This document shows positions 1 to 5,458 of a stretch of DNA of 5,458 nt, piece after piece. Where the stretch lies: assembly GCA_001780385.1 (NCBI GenBank), contig MFGW01000117.1, positions 11,170 to 16,627 on the forward strand, in the 5' to 3' direction. Each line of letters begins with the position of its first letter. Position 1 is the first letter of the stretch. Below the pieces are notes generated by a model. It saw nothing but the letters and a program-made list of their open reading frames with translations. It did no database searches and was not told the DNA's origin. Origin of the DNA: Candidatus Fischerbacteria bacterium RBG_13_37_8 (GTDB taxonomy: Bacteria > Acidobacteriota > HRBIN11 > MFGW01). The translations under genes and the position numbers were made by a program.

Positions 1-53
1 AAGGAGCTATCTCTTCTTCAACCATCAAAGAAAAAGTGCCGGAATTATTCTAA
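1..53 (+). CDS. C-terminal tail of an unidentified upstream protein (partial)
   Basis: Reading from base 3 gives 16 sense codons, GAISSSTIKEKVPELF, followed by a TAA stop at 51-53, three bases before the ATG of the ParB-like gene. This frame is preferred because its stop sits directly before the next start, matching the tight spacing of the rest of the cluster. The other two frames stay open to about 66 and 76 and would overlap the next gene. The tail is too short to assign a family or function, and the gene start lies outside the window. If real, it is probably co-transcribed with the genes that follow. Confidence 0.5.
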   Translation, partial: GAISSSTIKEKVPELF

Positions 54-56
54 GAA

Positions 57-1028
57 ATGTTTGTGAAATATCTTAATTGGCGTGATATTGATAGCAGTGA
101 TGATAGTTTCTTTATCAAAAACTCGAATGACTATTCTTCTCTTCTAAATTCAATAAGCACCTTTGGTTTATCGCATCCTCTTAAGTTATATCACCAGAAA
201 AATCGCTACATTATCATTTCAGGATATAAAAGATTCAGGTGTCTCGTTCTTCTCAATTATTCTAACATTCCATGCCTGGTATATGAATCTGAACTATTCA
301 CAGAAAATGATATAATGAAAATTGCTTTATTTGATAATAATAACAGGGAGTTTTCCGAGTTTGAGAAAGCTGTTTTAATAAATAAAATGAAAACTTACTA
401 CGATCCCAATGATGCTTTCTTCAAGTATGCATTAGAATTCATTGTGAAGGTTTCTAAAAATGAAATTGAATATTATGATAAATTGTTTAACCTTCCCCTT
501 GTTGTTCTTGAAGCACTTCATCACGACAAGCTGAAACAGTACCATCTGAAATGGCTTATTAATCTTAATCCAGAAGAACAAATATTTTTTCATCATATTA
601 TTACAAGCATGCATTTTACAAAAAGTCAATTTCATGAATTTGTACATCTTATTGATACCATTTGCAGAATCTGGGACATTCCAAACAGAATGATGCTTTT
701 TTCATTAAGTACTCTGAAAAAGCTTATTAACATACCTGTTGAAGCAGAAAAGATAGCTGTTGATGATTTACTCCGGCATTTGAAGATCTATGCCTACCCT
801 ATTCTTTCACTTGCTGAAAATAATATGAATCGTATGTTTTCTGAAGTACTTAAATCCGGCATCGCTATAACATATCCACGCTATATCGAAGGAAATACTA
901 TAAAAATCACAATAGAAGCTAATTCCTTTTCTGATTTAGAAAGCAAGTTAAATCATATGAATAGCAATTTATTTAATTCCTCAATAGCAAAAATCTTTCA
1001 TTATGCAAAAAAAAATTTTATAATATGA
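57..1028 (+). CDS. Divergent ParB/Spo0J-family protein (ParB N-terminal domain)
   Basis: The 323-residue product has the ParB layout. Residues about 3-76 form a ParB/Srx-type domain: W8-R9-D10-I11 matches the usual opening strand, S32-I33..G37..H40-P41 matches the 'SI...G..(Q)P' step, and S55-G56-Y57-K58-R59 occupies the place of the GERR/GxRR nucleotide-binding motif. D93-N94-N95-N96-R97 matches the ENxxR motif and leads into a helical segment. Residues about 120-175 (S133-K134-N135-E136-I137 ... N145-L146-P147) align in pattern with the ParB helix-turn-helix and its 'LxLP' boundary, but diverge strongly. The C-terminal 150 residues are unassigned, with a Y273-P-R-Y-I-E-G279 segment. Family knowledge: ParB proteins bind CTP and DNA in chromosome or plasmid segregation, and distant members act as regulators or have unknown roles. 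No parA and no parS-like palindrome is visible here, so a partition role is not supported. No clear Shine-Dalgarno precedes the ATG, but this start places the first strand correctly. Family call fairly sure; function unknown. Confidence 0.75.
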   Translation: MFVKYLNWRDIDSSDDSFFIKNSNDYSSLLNSISTFGLSHPLKLYHQKNRYIIISGYKRFRCLVLLNYSNIPCLVYESELFTENDIMKIALFDNNNREFSEFEKAVLINKMKTYYDPNDAFFKYALEFIVKVSKNEIEYYDKLFNLPLVVLEALHHDKLKQYHLKWLINLNPEEQIFFHHIITSMHFTKSQFHEFVHLIDTICRIWDIPNRMMLFSLSTLKKLINIPVEAEKIAVDDLLRHLKIYAYPILSLAENNMNRMFSEVLKSGIAITYPRYIEGNTIKITIEANSFSDLESKLNHMNSNLFNSSIAKIFHYAKKNFII

Positions 1029-1064
1029 AAGGCTTTTAAATATAAACAGGATACATTACTATTT

Positions 1065-1631
1065 ATGAACAAGAAGAACCAGACAATTCGCAATTTTGTC
1101 AGCAGAATAAATACACAGAAACTCCTTTTAATCATGAAAAGTATCAAATGGGACATAGTTATAATCATTTTGGCAATAGCGGTTTTCAGCATTATTAAAA
1201 TTACATTGATGCCTGAATTATATCCTGTTAAAAGCAGAAGTACGACAGTTTACATCGTTGATTCAGAAAATAACAATTCCTTTTCAATTTCTCATAAAAA
1301 AGACTATTCTTATGAAGTCAGCAGGGATATTTTTAATTTTAGCAAAACAAGGTATCCTGCATTTGTTGAGACTAACTCGTTATCTACAGAATTTGCCCCG
1401 GCGGAAGGTAAGCAATCACCTTCCTTGCATTACAAGGGAATCATAATAATGGGAGCATATAAAGCAGCTGCATTTACCGTTAGTCAGAAGGAATATACCG
1501 CTATTGAAGGAGAAATCATAGAAAATCAATATAAATTATTGAAAATTGAGAATGACTATATTGAAGTATTAAATATAACTTCTGATAAACAATTACGCAT
1601 ACTAAAAGAGGACTTTATTTATAATTATTGA
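1065..1631 (+). CDS. Single-pass membrane protein with GspC/PilP-like small beta-barrel domain (putative)
   Basis: The 188-residue product has a basic N-terminus (residues 1-28), one hydrophobic helix at about 30-49 (IVIIILAIAVFSII core), a polar linker, and a beta-rich C-terminus. The linker carries R87-D88-I89-F90, like the 'RDPF/RDIF' segment before the homology domain of GspC/PilP-type proteins. Residues 121-180 then follow that domain's pattern: L-x-Y-x-G-I (121-126), alternating small and hydrophobic residues, E148-G149-E150-I151-I152 (the 'v-GD-I' turn), Y156-K-L-L-K-I161, and D164-Y-I-E-V168. In type II secretion and type IV pili such proteins sit in the inner membrane and reach the secretin through this barrel. 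No secretin or secretion ATPase gene is visible here, so the role is open. The start at 1065 has only a distant AGG (1048-1050); M24 at 1134 is an alternative that keeps the membrane helix. A NusG domain II-like protein was considered and fits less well. The gap to the lipid kinase gene is 6 bases. Confidence 0.5.
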   Translation: MNKKNQTIRNFVSRINTQKLLLIMKSIKWDIVIIILAIAVFSIIKITLMPELYPVKSRSTTVYIVDSENNNSFSISHKKDYSYEVSRDIFNFSKTRYPAFVETNSLSTEFAPAEGKQSPSLHYKGIIIMGAYKAAAFTVSQKEYTAIEGEIIENQYKLLKIENDYIEVLNITSDKQLRILKEDFIYNY

Positions 1632-1637
1632 CAGCAT

Positions 1638-2564
1638 ATGAAAGAAAAAATTAAAAAAGCCTGTGCGATATGGAATCCTATAGCAGGTAATGTGAGAAGA
1701 AATGAGAAGAACATCGATTTAGCCATCGATTTCTTTAAGCAAAAAGGCTATGAAATTGTAAAAAAAGCAACCGTCGGTCCGCTCACTGCCACTCAAATAG
1801 CCCGTGATGCAGCATATAATGGTGCAGAATATATAATTGCCATAGGCGGTGATGGAACAATTAATGAAGTGCTCAATGGCATGCATGATACAAATGCAAT
1901 ATTAGGTATTGTTCCCATGGGTACTGCTAATTTACTTGCCCGTCAAATTAACATTCCGACAAATACTGTAAAAGCATTGAAATCCTTGGATAATGTAGAT
2001 ATTCAAGAAGTAAGTCTCGGAAAAGCAAACGATCGATATTTCATTCTTATGACAGGCATAGGTTTTGATGGATACATAATTTCTAAGATAACTTCAAACC
2101 TTAAGACGAAATATGGAAAATTAGCATTTGCATATCATGCCACAATAGAATCATTCTTGTATAGCTATCCAGTCTTTTCAATGAAAATAAATGGGCGAGA
2201 ACTAACATCAGCATTTGCAATAGTTGCTTTATCAAAAGAATATGGTGGTTTATTCTCACTCACACCAAAGGCAAACCTTCAAAGTGAACAATTCCAAGTA
2301 TGCATCTTTCATAAGAGAGGACCCTTTACTTTCTGGAAGTATTTTATCAGCGCACTTTTTAGAATGCACGATAAACTTCCTGATGTCACTCTTGAATATG
2401 CCGATACAATAGAAGTATATTCAGAGGAAAAAGTTTGGTCTCAGATTGATGGGGAGCTATTTACTCAACTTCCGGTGAAAATCTCAATTGTTCCAAAAGG
2501 ATTAAAGCTTCTGGTTCCCCGTACTGCCAAACATTCATTCCCAACTTATAAAGAGAGCCGCTGA
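1638..2564 (+). CDS. Diacylglycerol kinase-family lipid kinase (YegS/DgkB/BmrU-like)
   Basis: The 308-residue product is full length for the soluble bacterial lipid kinase family, which transfers the ATP gamma-phosphate to the hydroxyl of diacylglycerol or a related lipid at the inner face of the membrane. The N-terminal catalytic domain shows N13-P14-x-A-G17 (first nucleotide loop), G70-G71-D72-G73-T74-I75-N76-E77-V78 (the family signature) and G95-T96-A97-N98-L-L-A-R102. The C-terminal beta-domain contains G140-I-G-F-D-G145 and, near the end, I270-D271-G272-E273; in characterised relatives this DGE element supplies the catalytic base. All key motifs are intact, so an active enzyme is expected. 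The lipid substrate cannot be read from sequence: phosphatidylglycerol, sphingosine-like or undecaprenol-type lipids are alternatives within the superfamily. The ATG follows the previous stop by 6 bases without a good Shine-Dalgarno, suggesting translational coupling. Its stop lies 3 bases before the first glycosyltransferase, linking it to glycolipid or envelope chemistry. Confidence 0.93.
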   Translation: MKEKIKKACAIWNPIAGNVRRNEKNIDLAIDFFKQKGYEIVKKATVGPLTATQIARDAAYNGAEYIIAIGGDGTINEVLNGMHDTNAILGIVPMGTANLLARQINIPTNTVKALKSLDNVDIQEVSLGKANDRYFILMTGIGFDGYIISKITSNLKTKYGKLAFAYHATIESFLYSYPVFSMKINGRELTSAFAIVALSKEYGGLFSLTPKANLQSEQFQVCIFHKRGPFTFWKYFISALFRMHDKLPDVTLEYADTIEVYSEEKVWSQIDGELFTQLPVKISIVPKGLKLLVPRTAKHSFPTYKESR

Positions 2565-2567
2565 TAC

Positions 2568-3740
2568 ATGAAAATATTATTGATTACAGGCATATTTCCG
2601 CCAGATCATGGAGGACCAGCTACCTACATTCCTTTAATAGCACAAGAACTCCTTGGCCAAAACCATCGCATCAGTGTGATAACTCTCAGTGATGCTCTTC
2701 CCGATCATCCAGAGAATTATCCTTATCCGATAAAAAGAATTAAGCGCAGACAAAACATATTGATCAGGGTAATCAAGACTATATGGTCTATACTGCACCA
2801 TGCTAAAGATCATGATGTTCTATATACTAATGGATTGCATTTTGAAGCAGTTATTGCTAATTTAATTTTAAGGAAACCACTTATACACAAGTTTGTTGGC
2901 GATTATGCATGGGAAAAAGCAAGAAGCATGCACTGGACAAATTATGAATTCGAAGAGTTTCAAAAAGAACTACCTTTACCATTCAGATTGCGTTTTTTAA
3001 AAACGATACGTAATTTTTATGCACAGAGAGCTCATCATATAATAGTTCCGAGCATCTTTTTAAAAAAATGCGTATCAAAGTGGGGTATTCCTGAAGAAAA
3101 AATTACAGTGGTATATAATGCAGCTCCGGAAATAAAACACCTCGAGCATACCATACCGTCTCCATTGAATACCAATGTTACGATTGTATATGCAGGAAGA
3201 TTAGTTTCATGGAAAAATGTTGACAGCATTATTAAAATTGCATCGGATATCAAGGAAGCAGGTATTATTATAATTGGAGATGGAGAAGAAAAAGAAAATC
3301 TGCAGGCCCTTGCAAAAAAATTAAAAATCGAAGATAGAGTATGGTTTACCGGGTATCAAGATAAAAAACAATTCTATTCATTAATGAAAACATCAGATAT
3401 TTTCATTCTTTTTTCTAATTATGAAGGATTTCCGCATATTATATTGGAATCGATGAAAATAGGAATTCCCGTAATTGCAACTAATGCAGGAGGAAATTCC
3501 GAACTGCTCATTAATGGGTATAATTGTCTGCTTATTGAAAAAGACAACTATCAACAGCTCCTGTCAGCAGTAAAACAATTACTGCAGGACCGGGAAACGA
3601 GAGAAAAAATTATTCATGGAGCAGAGATGACAATGGAAAATTTTTCTGTCTCCAGGATGGTTTCAGAAACTGAGAAAGTATTGCTTGCTACTGTAGAAAA
3701 AAACAGGTTAAAGGGATCGATAAAACAGCGCAACAGGTGA
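2568..3740 (+). CDS. Glycosyltransferase family 4 (GT-B fold)
   Basis: The 390-residue product is normal length for a GT4 enzyme, which moves a sugar from a nucleotide-sugar donor to a lipid-linked, polysaccharide or small acceptor with retention of configuration. The acceptor-side domain opens with a short strand and the loop F10-P-P-D-H-G-G-P-A-T-Y20, the usual 'FPP..GG.a.y' acceptor/phosphate loop. G111-D-Y-A-W-E116 is an element seen in a subgroup of GT4 proteins. The donor-side domain begins near residue 203 with Y208-A-G-R-L...W-K-N217, which marks the phosphate-contacting Arg/Lys, and contains the E-x7-E motif (E286-G-F-P ... E294) that binds the nucleotide-sugar. No signal peptide or membrane helix is evident, so it should act at the cytoplasmic face of the membrane. 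A weak purine-rich GAGAG (2553-2557) lies ahead of the ATG inside the end of the lipid kinase gene. Donor and acceptor sugars cannot be deduced. Confidence 0.93.
   Translation: MKILLITGIFPPDHGGPATYIPLIAQELLGQNHRISVITLSDALPDHPENYPYPIKRIKRRQNILIRVIKTIWSILHHAKDHDVLYTNGLHFEAVIANLILRKPLIHKFVGDYAWEKARSMHWTNYEFEEFQKELPLPFRLRFLKTIRNFYAQRAHHIIVPSIFLKKCVSKWGIPEEKITVVYNAAPEIKHLEHTIPSPLNTNVTIVYAGRLVSWKNVDSIIKIASDIKEAGIIIIGDGEEKENLQALAKKLKIEDRVWFTGYQDKKQFYSLMKTSDIFILFSNYEGFPHIILESMKIGIPVIATNAGGNSELLINGYNCLLIEKDNYQQLLSAVKQLLQDRETREKIIHGAEMTMENFSVSRMVSETEKVLLATVEKNRLKGSIKQRNR
3735..3740 (+). promoter_or_regulatory. Ribosome binding site of the second glycosyltransferase gene
   Basis: AGGTGA ends with the TGA stop of the first glycosyltransferase gene and lies 6 bases before the ATG at 3747. 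It is the clearest Shine-Dalgarno in the cluster. Its overlap with the upstream stop codon is typical of coupled translation and supports both the chosen start and joint expression of the two enzymes. Confidence 0.65.
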
Positions 3741-3746
3741 TATTAG

Positions 3747-4913
3747 ATGAAGAAAACTGATATTCATGTGCTATCTTTAAGTTATGCGCAGGAATTATTT
3801 CTTGAAAAAGAACAAGCTCTTGGTGATACACTAATTCGCTCCATCGCATACAGTGAACAAATTGCTTCCTATACAATAATCATACATACCCTGCGCAAAA
3901 ACAGATTTACGCCCAAACATCTTGCACCTGATTTTTTAATACTACCTTCAAATGGACGCAGCCGTTTTCATTCTTTATTAAAAATGTATGCGATGGCGGA
4001 TAAAATATGTTCCCAACATCCAATAACACTCATTCAAAGCCAGGAGCCTGTCTTCACCGGTTTATTGTCTCTCATACTTAAAAGAAAGCATGCAATTCCT
4101 GTCAATGTTCTTCTCTACGGAGGAAATGTCTACGATCCACTATGGAAAAAACAACGTCTGCTGAACAGTATTTCTTCTCTGCTTGGCAAATATGTACTTA
4201 ACCATGCCGATAGCATCCAGGTAGAAGGAACATTAATAAAACAATCGCTTATCTCTCATGCTATGCCTGCAAGTAAAATATTTGTCAAGCCTATGGTACC
4301 TCACAACCTCGAAATTTTTTCAAAAGCTGCTGGTTCAGGAGTCAGGGAGCAATTGCTTCAAAATAAATTCGAGCACATTATTCTTTTTGTAGGCAGATTA
4401 ATTAAAGAAAAAAACCTGGCACATTTTCTTGAAGTATTCAAGATAGTGCTTCAAACTCATCCGGCAACCTTACTTGTAATAATTGGTGATGGAGATCAAG
4501 CAACAGCATTACAAAAGCTTGCACATCGCTTATTCATCAACAAGAATATCACATGGTTTCCTCATGTTGCTCATGATACATTACCCCACTATTACAAGGC
4601 TGCGGACATTTTTACATTATTTTCTGTATCTGAAGGATTTCCCAGGGTTTTAATGGAAGCTGCTGCCGCAGGAATCCCAATTGTTTGCAGTAGAATAAGC
4701 GGTTCTACTGATGCAGTGGATGATGGACAGACTGGATTTATTATTCCTATTAATAATATGCGGGAATGCGCTGATAAAATAATTTTATTGCTTAACGATA
4801 GCTCTTTACGGGCAAAAATGGGTAATGCTGCTCCACTCTTTATTAAGCACATTGGTTCATTTCAAGACAATATCAAGAAACAAATAGATATCTGGCAACA
4901 AATTTCTAAATAG
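3747..4913 (+). CDS. Glycosyltransferase family 4 (GT-B fold), second copy
   Basis: The 388-residue product is a complete GT4-type enzyme, expected to add a sugar at the cytoplasmic face of the membrane. The N-terminal half is divergent: it lacks the 'FPP..GG.a.y' loop of its neighbour and instead has an extended opening segment. It keeps Y124-G-G-N and the H153-A-D-S-I-Q158 strand typical of the end of the acceptor domain ('ADxI..S'). The donor domain starts near residue 209 with V215-G-R-L-I-K-E-K-N223 and carries an intact E-x7-E motif (E296-G-F-P-R ... E304) followed by A-x-G-I-P-I-V. The difference in the acceptor half suggests it works on another acceptor than the first enzyme, perhaps the next step of the same glycan; this is inference. 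The gene ends with tandem in-frame stops, TAG (4911-4913) and TGA (4914-4916), consistent with the end of the gene run. Specific sugars are unknown. Confidence 0.92.
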   Translation: MKKTDIHVLSLSYAQELFLEKEQALGDTLIRSIAYSEQIASYTIIIHTLRKNRFTPKHLAPDFLILPSNGRSRFHSLLKMYAMADKICSQHPITLIQSQEPVFTGLLSLILKRKHAIPVNVLLYGGNVYDPLWKKQRLLNSISSLLGKYVLNHADSIQVEGTLIKQSLISHAMPASKIFVKPMVPHNLEIFSKAAGSGVREQLLQNKFEHIILFVGRLIKEKNLAHFLEVFKIVLQTHPATLLVIIGDGDQATALQKLAHRLFINKNITWFPHVAHDTLPHYYKAADIFTLFSVSEGFPRVLMEAAAAGIPIVCSRISGSTDAVDDGQTGFIIPINNMRECADKIILLLNDSSLRAKMGNAAPLFIKHIGSFQDNIKKQIDIWQQISK

Positions 4914-4929
4914 TGAACGGAGCAAGACA

Positions 4930-4983
4930 CTAATTTGTTCATTTAAAATAATTCACATGTCCTCTTTTTTGAACAAATATTAG
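4930..4983. repeat. Inverted repeat in the intergenic gap (operator or RNA hairpin candidate)
   Basis: ATTTGTTCA (4933-4941) is the exact reverse complement of TGAACAAAT (4970-4978). The match extends outward to CTA/TAG with a two-base AT bulge in the right arm (4979-4980). The loop is 28 bases and includes CCTCTTTTTT. The stem is AT-rich and is not followed by a T-run, so it is a poor intrinsic terminator. It could be a protein-binding site, or a bidirectional or Rho-independent element with weak structure. A third copy of TGAAC lies at 4914-4918 and could pair with the left arm instead. Confidence 0.45.
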
Positions 4984-5044
4984 GAACTACATTCTACGGT
5001 TTTTCATAAAACAGATACATTTAACAGCTATATCCAACAAGCCT

Positions 5045-5051
5045 AAAGGTG
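5045..5051 (+). promoter_or_regulatory. Ribosome binding site of the sensor gene
   Basis: AAAGGTG lies 10 bases before the ATG at 5062 and 13 before the second ATG at 5065. The spacing favours the first ATG, although either would give essentially the same protein (MM- or M-). Confidence 0.5.
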
Positions 5052-5061
5052 TATAATAGAA

Positions 5062-5458
5062 ATGATGAAAAATTCATTTTCTATAAAAATTAAGATATTT
5101 ATTCCTGTCATATTGCTTTTTATACTCTTTCTTGTAATTATCTATATTTTTCTTATCAGGTTAACAGAAAAGAATTGCAGGAGGATAATGAGACAACAGC
5201 ATAGCACATTAGCTCAGACGATTGAGCGCAGCATTAATTATGCAATGTCAGCGGGAAAAAAGGATGAGATCCTTCCCATATTAAATAATATAAAGAGAGG
5301 TTCCATGGTACTCTCAGTAAGTATCACAAATGAACAGGGAGAGGTGTTAAAAACAACCAATAAAGACATCACTTTTATTATAATACCACCCGCGCTTCGC
5401 TCAGGTATGATACTTTCACAGCACAAAGATTATTATCGCTCCTTCAGCGTCATAGAAA
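5062..5458 (+). CDS. N-terminus of a membrane-anchored sensor protein (partial, runs off the window)
   Basis: The frame is open from ATG 5062 to the end of the window (132 codons, no stop). A short basic start (MMKNSFSIKIK) leads into a strong hydrophobic helix at residues 12-32, then a charged helical stretch (about 33-80) with R44-Q-Q-H47 and A64-G-K-K-D-E69. A strand-turn segment follows, V86-S-I-T-N-E-Q-G-E-V-L96, resembling the 'v.I.d..G.vl.s' strand of small extracytoplasmic sensor (Cache/PAS-like) domains. This order is typical of sensor histidine kinases, chemoreceptors, and membrane-bound diguanylate cyclases or SpoIIE-type phosphatases, in which a second membrane helix and usually a HAMP domain follow. 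The output domain lies beyond the window, so the exact class cannot be stated. It probably starts its own transcription unit after the intergenic gap, and whether it controls the upstream genes is unknown. Confidence 0.7.
   Translation, partial: MMKNSFSIKIKIFIPVILLFILFLVIIYIFLIRLTEKNCRRIMRQQHSTLAQTIERSINYAMSAGKKDEILPILNNIKRGSMVLSVSITNEQGEVLKTTNKDITFIIIPPALRSGMILSQHKDYYRSFSVIE

Larger units (their letters stand above)
4914..5061. other. Intergenic region between the glycosyltransferase operon and the sensor gene
   Basis: This 148-base AT-rich gap is the longest non-coding stretch in the window and the likely boundary between two transcription units. It holds the inverted repeat at 4930-4983, a T-run (4965-4970) inside that repeat's loop, and the ribosome binding region of the next gene. 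No standard GC-rich hairpin followed by a T-run is visible, and no convincing -35/-10 pair with 16-18 base spacing was found. Confidence 0.6.

Noticed and set aside
311..316. TATAAT hexamer inside the ParB-like gene as an internal promoter
   Set aside because: There is no matching -35 at proper spacing and no gene start downstream in the next few hundred bases; it is expected by chance in AT-rich coding DNA.
432..647. Minus-strand open frame of 71 codons opposite the ParB-like gene
   Set aside because: The translation is low in complexity, dominated by K, F and I, with no motif; the + strand frame has clear family patterns over the same bases.
1065..1631. NusG domain II-like protein as the identity of the 188-residue membrane protein
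   Set aside because: The N-terminal helix fits, but the protein is longer than the usual about 120 residues and lacks the Cys-containing C-terminal signature; the linker and barrel pattern fit GspC/PilP better.
4592..4852. Minus-strand open frame of 86 codons opposite the second glycosyltransferase
   Set aside because: It lies entirely within the well-conserved donor domain of the + strand enzyme (E-x7-E motif region) and has no recognisable domain of its own, so it is a shadow of the real gene.
4961..5000. Intrinsic terminator using the T-run at 4965-4970 or the GGTTTTT at 4998-5004
   Set aside because: No GC-rich hairpin directly precedes either T-run; the only nearby stem is AT-rich and places the first T-run in its loop.

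Overview
The window is an AT-rich stretch of a bacterial chromosome in which every supported gene lies on the + strand. Five complete genes fill positions 57-4913 with gaps of only 3-36 bases, so they probably form one operon or a tightly coupled run. They are preceded by the last codons of an upstream gene and followed, after a 148-base gap, by the start of a membrane sensor-type protein cut off by the window end. The likely GspC/PilP-like inner-membrane protein, the GT4 sugar transferases and the membrane sensor suggest a Gram-negative-type envelope. The gene mix would fit a Desulfobacterota/'deltaproteobacterial' or spirochaete-like lineage, but no marker gene is present and this is a weak inference.

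Layout: (1) 1-53, C-terminal tail of an unidentified protein. (2) 57-1028, a divergent ParB/Spo0J-family protein with an N-terminal ParB/Srx-type domain, a divergent central helical domain and an unassigned C-terminal domain. (3) 1065-1631, a single-pass membrane protein whose soluble part resembles the small beta-barrel of GspC/PilP-type secretion or pilus proteins. (4) 1638-2564, a diacylglycerol kinase-family (YegS/DgkB/BmrU-like) lipid kinase. (5) 2568-3740 and (6) 3747-4913, two GT-B, GT4-family glycosyltransferases. (7) 4914-5061, a non-coding gap with a 9-bp inverted repeat. (8) 5062 to the end, the N-terminus of a membrane-anchored sensor.

The three enzymes (lipid kinase plus two glycosyltransferases, spaced 3 and 6 bases apart) look like one functional unit that could build or modify a glycolipid, phosphoglycolipid or surface polysaccharide. 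The ParB-like and GspC-like genes in front have no obvious link to that chemistry. They appear more AT-rich than the glycosyltransferase genes, so they may be a separate, older or differently acquired pair. There is no RNA gene, CRISPR array or mobile element that I can support. Most of the window is readable as ordinary accessory or envelope genes; the most unusual points are the orphan GspC/PilP-like protein and the altered nucleotide-binding motif of the ParB-like protein.
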